Assembly: GCF_002964765.1 (NCBI RefSeq)
Contig: NZ_PQCF01000032.1
Span: forward strand, 434,001-498,000
DNA from: Pseudoalteromonas sp. T1lg88
GTDB taxonomy: Bacteria; Pseudomonadota; Gammaproteobacteria; Enterobacterales; Alteromonadaceae
Direction: 5' to 3'
DNA length: 64,000 nucleotides
The notes beneath the pieces were generated by a model. The model made no database searches. It was not told the DNA's origin and saw nothing but the letters and a program-made list of their open reading frames with translations. This document shows positions 36,180 to 44,380 of the stretch, in pieces. Each line of letters begins with the position of its first letter. Position 1 is the first letter of the stretch. Position numbers and translations under genes: made by a program.

Positions 36180-38429
36180 ATGAAATATTTACTAACCAAG
36201 GTTTGTTCAGGAGTCATAATCGGTCTGAGTTTAATCCCATTGGATAATCTGATGGCTGCAACTGGAATAATAACAGGAGGGGAGGGTTCTCGTTGGGTTG
36301 TGTCCGACAGGGTTATGACTAGCAACGGTGGTCCGATTGGTGGTTTCTGTATAGAGGATGGGTCTTCTGGTTCGGGGGCCAGTGTGTATGATGCGTCCAT
36401 TTCACAACAAGGAGATGCCTTTGACTATGCTTCGATGTTATGGGTCGACGGTACGCAAGTTGGTGGACATTTAACTGTTGACGGGCAAATGGCAACGTTT
36501 TCACCCGTAGATATATCAGGATTAACGATTCAGGTGAGTTATTACATTATGCCTGGCAGTGCAACATTACGTAATTATGTCACTTTCACTAATCCAACCC
36601 AAACAGACAGTAGTGTTGATGTTGATTTTGAAACTAATTTTGGCTCAGATCAATTTACTGAAATTTTGGGCACGAGTAGCGGAGACGGGGTGTTCGATAC
36701 GCTTGATCGCTGGGTTGTAACTGATGATGCCACGGACCCAGATTCTGACGACCCAGTGAACACCACGGTATTTTTTGGCCCCGATGACCCTGAGGTAGTT
36801 CCGTACTTTGTATCTGATACAGTCTTTAGCTGCGGCGGTACAGAAGGCTTGCGGGCTAGCTATCACTTAACCGTTGAGGCGGGTGCGACAAAAGCCTTGA
36901 TGTTCTTCCATCAAATGAGTACATCATCAGTTGACGCGCTGTCGGCTGCCACTTTGTTTGATACTACACCCAAAGAAGGAGATGATTTAGCCGCAGGCTT
37001 AACGCAAGCACATCTTGATCAAGTTGTTAACTGGCGATCATCGGTCTTGTCAATATCTAAAGAAATTATCAGCGGTCCCGATGAATCAGACAATCTAGAC
37101 AATTCGACTGCAGCGGATGGCCAGATAGATCTGGTTGTGCAAGCAGGTCAAACCCAAAGTAGCGAATATGGCTTTAGTATTTCATATAACAACCCGGACA
37201 GCGTCCCCGTTATTGTTAAAGATACAGTGCCTGCCCAGTGGGATGTTGAGTTAACCGATGATGACCTGGGTAAGGCCTTTATTCAATCTGCCAACAAGAA
37301 GGACGATAGCAAAAGTGCCAGTCAAATTGAATGGCTGCCAGAACCAAGTGGTGGTTTTATTTCTGCACTCGCCCAGACTCGCGGCGCTAAGAAAAATGGC
37401 AAGTACGCACCCGCCAGTTGTGGTTCGCTTATGTTGAACGCTCGAGCTCAGGTCTATAAGCTGGAATTATCCACCGGCCTGCCCCTGGAAGACGAATCAG
37501 GTGATGTATATCCTCCTATTATTGAGTCTAATACGCTGTGCTTGGCAGCCGTTATGGATGTAAATGGCGACGGTGTCATTAAGCGTGATGGTACGGGTGA
37601 TGAAGATGGCGATGGTCTTAGCGATTACGTTGAAGCCTGTGAGTATTATACTAACCCATGTACTAATGACTCAGATGGCGATGGGCTAACCGATGGTGAA
37701 GAGAGTCAACTAGGAACAGATCCCCTAAATTCGGACACCGATGGTGACGGTCTGTCTGATGCAGAGGAGGTCAACTTATACGGAACGGATCCCACAAATT
37801 CAGATTCGGATGGAGACGGGCTAACCGATGCGGAAGAAATCGCGTTAGGCACGGATCCCCTAAACCCAGACACTGATGGTGATGGCGTAACAGATTACGA
37901 CGAGATACAGTCAGGAACAGATCCCCTCATTCCAGATACAAATACTGATTCAGATGGAGACGGGCTAACCGATATTGACGAGAGCCAGTTAGGAACAGAT
38001 CCCTTCAACCCAGACACAGATGCTGATGGTCTGTCTGATGGCGACGAGGTTAACTTATACGGAACAGATCCACTAGACGCTGACACAGATGCTGATGGTC
38101 TGTCTGATTTTGTTGAGATCTTGTTTTATGGAACAAATCCCGTAAATTCAGATACGGATGGAGATGGTCTGCCTGATGGTACCGAGATAGCCTTCGGAAC
38201 CAATCCACTCGACCCAGACACAGATGGTGATGGTCTGTTAGATGAAGAAGAAGTTTATTTATTCGGAACAAATCCACTCGACCCAGACACAGATGATGAC
38301 GGTCTGTCTGATCACGATGAGCTGTTCAACTTTGGCACAGATCCCATAAACCCAGACACGGATGGAGATGGCGTGGACGATGGTATAGATCCCTGTCCAA
38401 ACGATTTTACCGATCAATGCGTAGAATAA
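36180..38429 (+). CDS. Secreted protein with 12 thrombospondin type 3-like calcium repeats
   Basis: A 749-residue protein. The ATG at 36180 has GAGGG eight bases upstream; an in-frame ATG at 36165 precedes that site. A signal peptide ends near LMAAT. The N-terminal two thirds (about 30-470) are beta-rich and unlike any family I can name, with stretches such as [15 protein letters not shown]. From residue 474 there are 12 Asp-rich units of about 22-24 residues ([20 protein letters not shown] type), each a likely calcium-binding loop. The end is CPNDFTDQC with no sorting motif. An extracellular or surface structural or adhesive role is inference. Single gene with its own terminator. Confidence 0.8.
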   Translation: MKYLLTKVCSGVIIGLSLIPLDNLMAATGIITGGEGSRWVVSDRVMTSNGGPIGGFCIEDGSSGSGASVYDASISQQGDAFDYASMLWVDGTQVGGHLTVDGQMATFSPVDISGLTIQVSYYIMPGSATLRNYVTFTNPTQTDSSVDVDFETNFGSDQFTEILGTSSGDGVFDTLDRWVVTDDATDPDSDDPVNTTVFFGPDDPEVVPYFVSDTVFSCGGTEGLRASYHLTVEAGATKALMFFHQMSTSSVDALSAATLFDTTPKEGDDLAAGLTQAHLDQVVNWRSSVLSISKEIISGPDESDNLDNSTAADGQIDLVVQAGQTQSSEYGFSISYNNPDSVPVIVKDTVPAQWDVELTDDDLGKAFIQSANKKDDSKSASQIEWLPEPSGGFISALAQTRGAKKNGKYAPASCGSLMLNARAQVYKLELSTGLPLEDESGDVYPPIIESNTLCLAAVMDVNGDGVIKRDGTGDEDGDGLSDYVEACEYYTNPCTNDSDGDGLTDGEESQLGTDPLNSDTDGDGLSDAEEVNLYGTDPTNSDSDGDGLTDAEEIALGTDPLNPDTDGDGVTDYDEIQSGTDPLIPDTNTDSDGDGLTDIDESQLGTDPFNPDTDADGLSDGDEVNLYGTDPLDADTDADGLSDFVEILFYGTNPVNSDTDGDGLPDGTEIAFGTNPLDPDTDGDGLLDEEEVYLFGTNPLDPDTDDDGLSDHDELFNFGTDPINPDTDGDGVDDGIDPCPNDFTDQCVE
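37599..38420 (+). repeat. Coding repeat array, 12 Asp-rich units
   Basis: Diverged units of about 66-72 bases encode D-x-D-x-D-G-L-x-D followed by G-T-D/N-P. They are clearest from 37674 to 38390. Synonymous divergence between units is visible, so the array is not a fresh expansion. Confidence 0.85.
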
Positions 38430-38451
38430 ATTTTTACAGTTAAACAAAAAG

Positions 38452-38697
38452 TTAGGCCTGACTTAGGAATAAGTCGGGCCTGATTTCTTTTGCCTGCGTG
38501 TAAGATTGATAAATATCACGCCAACTTGCCTGGTGCCGATTAAGGGCTATATTCAACTGCAGCTGAGCCAGGGTCAACGAGACGAAAAGTGTCAGGATCT
38601 TGGTTTGTATTGCTGTAGATGGGGGATTACGCTTAGCGATGCGACTAAGGTCGTAATTGGCAAGGGCGGCATTCTTTGCCACTCTGCATAGATGCAA
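38452..38697 (-). CDS. Possible small protein of unknown function
   Basis: An 81-codon frame with one hydrophobic stretch (TKILTLFVSLTLAQLQLNIA) and a plausible helical C-terminus (WRDIYQSYTQAKEIRPDLFL). The only starts are TTG at 38697 or GTG five codons later, with no good ribosome binding site, and its end lies in the terminator stem at 38454. It fills an otherwise empty gap but may be spurious. Confidence 0.3.
   Translation of the reverse strand: MHLCRVAKNAALANYDLSRIAKRNPPSTAIQTKILTLFVSLTLAQLQLNIALNRHQASWRDIYQSYTQAKEIRPDLFLSQA
38454..38490 (+). terminator. Terminator after the repeat-rich protein
   Basis: AGGCCTGACTTA and TAAGTCGGGCCT pair over 12 positions with one G-T pair and are followed by a T-rich run. 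Confidence 0.75.
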
Positions 38698-38717
38698 AAT
38701 TTAAGAATTATCCCTCT

Positions 38718-39104
38718 ATGAAGCAACATCTGGCGAAGGCCGTACTCTATTCATTGCTCGCCCCCGTATTAGTGGGGCTTGTGCTTGGCATTTACTATGC
38801 GTTGTCGGTGCAAGAAAATGGCTCGGCCATCTTTTTTACTGTCTTGTTATCGGCTCTGGCCAATGCCCATATTGTTGGTTTAGCCATGGCGGTGCTGGTG
38901 GTGCCCGGTTATCTCTTGATGTACAAACATAACAAGGTGCATTACAGCGGTATTTTAACCCTAGGTTTGCTCGGTGGCGCTGTGTTTAGTTATCTTTTTG
39001 GTGCCGGAGCCGGCTTTTTGCTTATAGTCAATGCGTTGATGGCCGCCCTTGGCAGTGGTTTGTTTCTATTCGGTTTGCGTCGCGGGCGAGCTAAAATCGC
39101 TTAA
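38718..39104 (+). CDS. Small integral membrane protein of unknown function
   Basis: A 128-residue protein with four hydrophobic segments (about 8-28, 38-62, 75-92, 96-118) and a basic end GLRRGRAKIA. I use the ATG at 38718, giving MKQHLAKAVLYSL, because the upstream part of the frame is not hydrophobic and lacks a signal. No strong Shine-Dalgarno is seen for either start. I do not recognise it. Confidence 0.6.
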   Translation: MKQHLAKAVLYSLLAPVLVGLVLGIYYALSVQENGSAIFFTVLLSALANAHIVGLAMAVLVVPGYLLMYKHNKVHYSGILTLGLLGGAVFSYLFGAGAGFLLIVNALMAALGSGLFLFGLRRGRAKIA

Positions 39105-39246
39105 CGGCTTTGTAACGAGTGATTTAAATTTAAGCAACCAGCGCATTTTCAAGCGCTAGCAGCACTTTTTTCATGATAAAAGGTTTCATTTGCCCGCCAC
39201 AAAGAGTACCTTAAACACTGCGTATTCTATGTGAAGTAGTATTTAA

Positions 39247-39708
39247 ATGAGCAAAGCGGAATTTTATCGTTCTGTGACAGAGCAGGCGCAAGCACTGATT
39301 TGTGACGAGCCCAACTTAATTGCCAACTTAGCCAACATCAGCGCCTTGTTATATATGTCGATGGACGATATTAACTGGGCCGGTTTTTATTTATTGGAGT
39401 CGCCTGAGCAATTAGTGCTGGGGCCATTTCAGGGAAAACCTGCATGTGTGCGTATTGAAGTGGGCAAAGGGGTATGCGGCACTGCTATAGCGGCGGATAA
39501 AACTCAGCTGGTCACAGATGTGCATCAATTCCCCGGCCATATTGCTTGTGATGCGGCATCCAATTCGGAAATTGTTCTCGTGGTTAAGAAAAACGGCGAG
39601 GCCATTGGCGTATTGGATATCGACAGCCCTACAGTAGGGCGTTTCGACGAACAGGATAAAGCGGGTCTTGAACTGCTGGTTGAATGTTTGGAGAAGCATA
39701 TCGCATGA
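39247..39708 (+). CDS. msrC: Free methionine-(R)-sulfoxide reductase (GAF domain)
   Basis: A 153-residue GAF-fold enzyme that reduces free methionine-R-sulfoxide. The three catalytic or structural cysteines are in GKPACVRI, GKGVCGTAI and HIACDAAS. INWAGFYLLE and SEIVLVVKKNGEAIGVLDID are family signatures. Its stop overlaps the next ATG (ATGA), and proQ and prc follow. Confidence 0.93.
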   Translation: MSKAEFYRSVTEQAQALICDEPNLIANLANISALLYMSMDDINWAGFYLLESPEQLVLGPFQGKPACVRIEVGKGVCGTAIAADKTQLVTDVHQFPGHIACDAASNSEIVLVVKKNGEAIGVLDIDSPTVGRFDEQDKAGLELLVECLEKHIA

Positions 39709-39983
39709 AAGATCTACTGAACGTCCAAGATTACCTATTTTCCATAGCCGATGTAGGTGATTGGGAAGGCGAAGAAGAGCTGGTATGTGAGCGCTTAAAT
39801 GAGCTTATTCACCACGCTTGGGCACGACTACCCGATGATCTCGGCTGTGAACAAATTGACAGTATTATATCCGGTATTTGGGAACATCTTCGCGGTGACC
39901 TGGCATTAATCGATGCCGAGTTGGAAGAGTTGCTGGACTGGGTGGAACACTATATCGACTCGGCTCAAGATGAGCAGGTGTAA
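39705..39983 (+). CDS. Small acidic protein between msrC and proQ
   Basis: A 92-residue, strongly acidic, helical protein (DVGDWEGEEELVCERLNELI, LIDAELEELLDWVEHYID) that I do not recognise. The start is the ATG overlapping the msrC stop by four bases, which indicates coupling. An earlier in-frame start at 39684 lies within msrC. It ends 14 bases before proQ, so the four genes msrC to prc may be one transcript. Confidence 0.75.
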   Translation: MKDLLNVQDYLFSIADVGDWEGEEELVCERLNELIHHAWARLPDDLGCEQIDSIISGIWEHLRGDLALIDAELEELLDWVEHYIDSAQDEQV

Positions 39984-39997
39984 CTGAAGGTTTAGAA

Positions 39998-40642
39998 ATG
40001 GAAACCACAAACAAGCTAAAAGACATAAACGAAGTATTGGCATTCCTTTATGAGGAATTTCCAAACTGTTTTAAACAAAAAGATGGTATTAAGCCTCTTA
40101 AAGTAGGTATCTTTAAAGACATCGCCGAGCGTATTGAGGGCAACGAAAAAGTCAGCAAAACGCAGGTTCGTCAGGCGCTAAGAAAATATACCTCGCACTG
40201 GCGCTACCTCGAAGCGGTGGTGAATAACGAATTCCGCGTTGACCTTGACGGCAACCAGGCCGAAAAGGTTGAGCAAGAGCATGTGGATCATGCACAGACG
40301 GCACTAGAGCAAAGCCGTGCGAAAATGGCTAAGCGTAAGAAGCCAGCACGTGGTGCCAAAGAAGGTGACACAAAGGGTTACAAAAAACGCCCACAGGGCA
40401 GTGGTAAACCTGCTGCAAAAGGCGCTAAAGTCAAAAAAGCCCCAGCCGCTGAGCCTCGTCGCAGCAATAAAGTTGAACCTTTACCAAGCGAACAGGTCAA
40501 GGCTAATACCAAAGTTAAAGTAAAACTAGGTCAGGCATTGGTGAACGGTACCATCACGGAAGTCAACAAAGACGAAATCCATGTTGAGCTGGTAACCGGT
40601 ATGCAAGTTAAGACAAAAGCCGATAGTCTGTACCTGGTATAA
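39998..40642 (+). CDS. proQ: RNA chaperone ProQ
   Basis: A 214-residue global RNA-binding protein. The N-terminal FinO domain (about 8-120) shows LAFLYEEFPNCFKQKDGIKP and SKTQVRQALRKYTSHWRYL. A long basic, Ala/Lys-rich linker follows (about 110-165), then a Tudor-like C-terminal domain (VKVKLGQALVNGTITEVNKD). Genes prc and msrC flank it, similar to enterobacterial order. Confidence 0.94.
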   Translation: METTNKLKDINEVLAFLYEEFPNCFKQKDGIKPLKVGIFKDIAERIEGNEKVSKTQVRQALRKYTSHWRYLEAVVNNEFRVDLDGNQAEKVEQEHVDHAQTALEQSRAKMAKRKKPARGAKEGDTKGYKKRPQGSGKPAAKGAKVKKAPAAEPRRSNKVEPLPSEQVKANTKVKVKLGQALVNGTITEVNKDEIHVELVTGMQVKTKADSLYLV

Positions 40643-40656
40643 AAAAGGAGTTGTGC

Positions 40657-42687
40657 ATGAGTAAGACGTTTTCACTCATCCCCCTGGTTGCTGCCCTTAT
40701 CGCGGCACCGGCCTTGGCCTCGTTGGACAAGGTCACAATCGCTGATTTACCCATGTTGCAGCAAGAGTCGCAACACAGTACTGCCAGTAAGCGAGTGACC
40801 AACCTCTTTACCCGTGCACACTACAAGCCGATACGATTTAACGACGAGCTGGCGACGCAGATGTTCGATCGTTATATCGAATCCCTGGACTTTAATCGCA
40901 GTATTTTCTTAGCGGGCGATGTTGCCCAGTTTGAGCAATACCGCGATAAGTTCGATAACGCTCTGAAGTCCGGCAAATTAGACTTTGCCTACGACTTATT
41001 TAACCTCAGCATGAAGCGTCGGTTTGAGCGTTATCAGTATTCTTTGTCTTTACTCGACAAGCCGTTCGATTTCAGCCAAGACGATAAGTATTACTTTGAT
41101 CGTGAAGACGCCCCTTATGCGAGCACCGAAGCCGAGCTTAATGAGCTCTGGCGTCAAAAGGTTAAGTACGATGCGTTACGCCTGAAAATGACGGGTAAGG
41201 ATTGGGATGGCATCAAAGAGGTGTTAGAAAAACGCTACACCTACACGTTAAAGCGCTTGGTGCAAACCAAGAGTGAAGATGCGTTCCAGATCATTATGAA
41301 TGCCTTTGCCCGCTCCATCGAAGCGCACACTTCTTACTTATCACCACGTCGTGCCGAGCAGTTCAAGATGGATATGGATCTTGAGCTTGAAGGCATAGGC
41401 GCGGTGCTCAGTTATGACGAAGATTACACAGTGATCCGTTCTTTGGTTCCAGGTGGTCCTGCCGATAAAACCGGCGCCATTAAACCGGAAGACAGGGTTA
41501 TAGGTGTTGCCCAAGGCGATGATGACTTTGTCGATGTGATCGGCTGGCGCCTTGATGATGTAGTCGACCTGATCAAGGGTCCTAAGGGTACCTTGGTGCG
41601 CTTACAGTATCTAAGAGGCAAGGACGACCACGGCACGCCTAAGGTGGTGGAAATCACTCGCGACAAGGTGCGCCTAGAAGACAGAGCGGCTAAATCTCAC
41701 GTTTTTGATGCCAGCTACTCACAAATGAGCAGCAAGATAGGCGTTATTGAAATCCCCGGTTTTTATAACAACCTGTCAGAAGATGTAAAAGCCGAGTTGG
41801 TGAAACTTAAAGAGCAAAAGGTAGATGGCATCATCATCGACCTTCGTCAAAACGGCGGTGGCTCTTTATATGAAGCGACCAAGCTATCCGGTTTGTTTAT
41901 CGACCAAGGTCCAGTGGTGCAAATTCACACCCTTAATGGTCGTATCGAGCAGCAAAAAGACAGCGACGGCGTAACCTACTATGACGGTCCTATGACGGTA
42001 CTGGTTGACCGTTACAGCGCATCCGCGTCGGAAATCTTCGCCGCAGCTATGCAGGATTATGGCCGCGCTGTGATCATCGGCGAGCAAACCTTTGGTAAGG
42101 GCACGGTGCAACAACACCGTGGTTTGGGTCGCAACTATGACCTATACGATAACCCGCTGGGTAGCGTGCAATATACTATTGCCAAGTTTTACCGCATAGA
42201 TGGTGGTAGTACGCAACACAAAGGGGTGATCCCGGACATTAAATTGCCATCGCCCATTGATCCCGCACAGTGGGGTGAAAGCCAGGAAGACAATGCCCTT
42301 CCTTGGGACAGCATTATCCGCGCTAAGTACACCATGGTTGATAGCTTAGACGATACCATAGGTTACCTCAGTGCCGAGCATGACAAACGTATCGCCAAAG
42401 AGCCTGAGTTTAGCTATGTGCTACAAGACATTAGCACCTATAAGGAAGAGCAGGACCGTAAGTTTATTTCGCTCAATGAAAAAGAGCGCCTTAATGAGCG
42501 CGATGAGCGCGAGCAACTGGCACTGGCTCGTACCAATGAACGTTTAGTTCGCTTGGGTCTGGAGAAGGTAACCGATATAGAGAATGCTCCAGAGGTATTG
42601 GATAATTTTGACCCCTACCTTGAAGAAGCGGCTTTAATCACCCAAGATTTTATAAAGCACGGGCGTTTGGTAAAGAATAATAAGTAA
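40657..42687 (+). CDS. prc: Tail-specific (C-terminal processing) periplasmic protease
   Basis: A 676-residue serine protease (682 in E. coli) that degrades or trims periplasmic proteins, including SsrA-tagged ones. The ATG at 40657 follows AAGGAG by six bases. A signal peptide ends near PALASLD. A PDZ domain lies at about 240-330 (LELEGIGAVLSYDEDYTVI). The Ser-Lys dyad is S in YSASASEIFAAA (about 453) and K in TFGKGTVQQH (about 478). The C-terminal helical extension is present. The gene lies 14 bases after proQ. Confidence 0.95.
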   Translation: MSKTFSLIPLVAALIAAPALASLDKVTIADLPMLQQESQHSTASKRVTNLFTRAHYKPIRFNDELATQMFDRYIESLDFNRSIFLAGDVAQFEQYRDKFDNALKSGKLDFAYDLFNLSMKRRFERYQYSLSLLDKPFDFSQDDKYYFDREDAPYASTEAELNELWRQKVKYDALRLKMTGKDWDGIKEVLEKRYTYTLKRLVQTKSEDAFQIIMNAFARSIEAHTSYLSPRRAEQFKMDMDLELEGIGAVLSYDEDYTVIRSLVPGGPADKTGAIKPEDRVIGVAQGDDDFVDVIGWRLDDVVDLIKGPKGTLVRLQYLRGKDDHGTPKVVEITRDKVRLEDRAAKSHVFDASYSQMSSKIGVIEIPGFYNNLSEDVKAELVKLKEQKVDGIIIDLRQNGGGSLYEATKLSGLFIDQGPVVQIHTLNGRIEQQKDSDGVTYYDGPMTVLVDRYSASASEIFAAAMQDYGRAVIIGEQTFGKGTVQQHRGLGRNYDLYDNPLGSVQYTIAKFYRIDGGSTQHKGVIPDIKLPSPIDPAQWGESQEDNALPWDSIIRAKYTMVDSLDDTIGYLSAEHDKRIAKEPEFSYVLQDISTYKEEQDRKFISLNEKERLNERDEREQLALARTNERLVRLGLEKVTDIENAPEVLDNFDPYLEEAALITQDFIKHGRLVKNNK

Positions 42688-42701
42688 GCAAATACCAAGA
42701 C

Positions 42702-42726
42702 AAAAGGCGCGTTAAGCGCCTTTTTT
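42702..42726 (+). terminator. Intrinsic terminator after prc
   Basis: AAAAGGCGC / GCGCCTTTTTT around a GTTAA loop. Confidence 0.88.
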
Positions 42727-42832
42727 GTTATTTAAGCGCTGTTAAATCTGCGCTGCTCTGGTAATCTTTGCGCTTATAACAAAAATAACCCTTGTCGCGT
42801 TGTGCGAAAGAGGCAAGGGCAGGAGAGCGATT

Positions 42833-44308
42833 TTGACGACAACAAAACAAGCTAAATTTATCGATGCAATGATCCCCATTACGGTGTTGATCTGCCTATT
42901 GGGTGCAGCGGTTTATCTCTATGGTGATAACTCGTCATCGGGTCCAAACCAAATAGCCTTACTTTTTGCGACCTTTGCAGCGGCCTTGGTGGGTCTGAAA
43001 AATGGCTATACCTGGAAAACCCTTGAAGAGGCGATGATCAAGGGTATCACTATTTCCCTTGGGGCTATTTTGATCTTGCTCATGGTTGGTGCTCTTATTG
43101 GTACCTGGCTGCTGTCGGGCACAGTGCCGACTTTGATCTATTATGGCTTGCAGATTATTAACCCGCATTGGTTTTATGCCGCCAGTTGTATTATTTGTGG
43201 TGTTGTAGCCATGAGTATCGGCAGCTCCTGGACCACGGCGGCGACCATAGGTGTAGCCCTGCTGGGTGTGGCCAATGGTTTGTCTCTTGACCCTGTGGTA
43301 ACTGCCGGTGCGGTGATCTCAGGTGCCTATTTTGGCGATAAGCTGAGCCCGCTTTCAGAAACCACCAACCTGGCGCCAGCGGTAGCCGGTGCCGATCTCT
43401 TTGCGCATATCCATCATATGCTCTGGACCACAGTGCCCAGCTTTGTGATTGCGGTGATCATCTTTATTTTTATGGGCTTTAATGCCGAGATAAGCAGCGA
43501 CGCCACCGCTATTGATGCCATGGTGGATTTGTTGGCAGCAAACTTTAATATCAATATTTTAAACCTCATGCCTTTAGTGGTGCTGCTGGTTCTAGCCATT
43601 CGTAAAATGCCTGCGTTCCCGGCAATTTCCATTGGTGCCGTGCTCGGTGCCGTGTGGGCGCTGTTATTCCAAAGTGATTTACTGGCATCTCAGGTGGATG
43701 TCAGCCAAGGTCAGCTGATCGGCTACTTTAAGCTGGTATGGGCCACCTTCTTTGATGGTTTTGCCATTAGCACGGGTGATGCAAAAATGGATGATTTGCT
43801 ATCCGGCGGCGGTATGTCGGGCATGCTCAACACCACATGGCTTATCATGATGGCGCTTATGTTTGGTGCCATTATGGAGAAAACAGGTCTGCTTGAGGTG
43901 TTTGTACGCAGCATTTTAAAAATCGCTAAGTCTACCGGCTCTTTAGTAGCGGCGACCATTTCGACCTGTATCGGTACAAACCTGGTGGCTGCGGATCAAT
44001 ATATCGCCATCGTAGTGCCGGGGCGTATGTTTAAAGAAGAATATAAAAAACGCGGCTTACAACCGGTCAACCTGTCCCGTACCCTGGAAGACGGTGGCAC
44101 CATTACCAGTCCACTGATCCCTTGGAACACCTGCGGTGCCTATATGCAAAGCGTGTTGTTGATCAACCCATTTGATTATGCCTTTTATGCTTTCTTTAAT
44201 TTAATCAACCCGGTGCTGGCGATTATCTACGCCTACCTGGGTATTAAAATTCTCCGTATCGAGCCCAAGCATCTGCAGCCCGAGGCAAAAGTGCAGGGAC
44301 AGGCATAA
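42833..44308 (+). CDS. nhaC: NhaC-family Na+/H+ antiporter
   Basis: A 491-residue membrane transporter with about 11-12 segments. NhaC signatures are GSSWTTAATIGVALLGVA, SGAYFGDKLSPLSETTNLAP and LSRTLEDGGTITSPLIPWNTC. The start is placed at TTG 42833 because AGGAG lies seven bases upstream; the open frame begins 11 codons earlier at another TTG, where the residues CERGKGRRAIL are unlike a membrane N-terminus. Physiological role could be sodium or organic-ion/proton exchange. It sits between prc and pepN. Confidence 0.9.
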   Translation: MTTTKQAKFIDAMIPITVLICLLGAAVYLYGDNSSSGPNQIALLFATFAAALVGLKNGYTWKTLEEAMIKGITISLGAILILLMVGALIGTWLLSGTVPTLIYYGLQIINPHWFYAASCIICGVVAMSIGSSWTTAATIGVALLGVANGLSLDPVVTAGAVISGAYFGDKLSPLSETTNLAPAVAGADLFAHIHHMLWTTVPSFVIAVIIFIFMGFNAEISSDATAIDAMVDLLAANFNINILNLMPLVVLLVLAIRKMPAFPAISIGAVLGAVWALLFQSDLLASQVDVSQGQLIGYFKLVWATFFDGFAISTGDAKMDDLLSGGGMSGMLNTTWLIMMALMFGAIMEKTGLLEVFVRSILKIAKSTGSLVAATISTCIGTNLVAADQYIAIVVPGRMFKEEYKKRGLQPVNLSRTLEDGGTITSPLIPWNTCGAYMQSVLLINPFDYAFYAFFNLINPVLAIIYAYLGIKILRIEPKHLQPEAKVQGQA

Positions 44309-44380
44309 GCCACACACAGCGATTAATTGCAGTACGGGCATCATTTGATGCCCGCTTTAAGTTTTAGGAGACAGTCACCC

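Noticed and set aside
37599..38420. Repeated DNA as a CRISPR or satellite
   Set aside because: Repeats are coding, diverged at synonymous positions and translate into calcium-type loops in one continuous frame.
38506..38691. 61-codon + strand frame in the gap before the small membrane protein
   Set aside because: No ribosome binding site and an implausible, cysteine-rich composition. The opposing frame at 38452-38697 is slightly better, and even that is doubtful.
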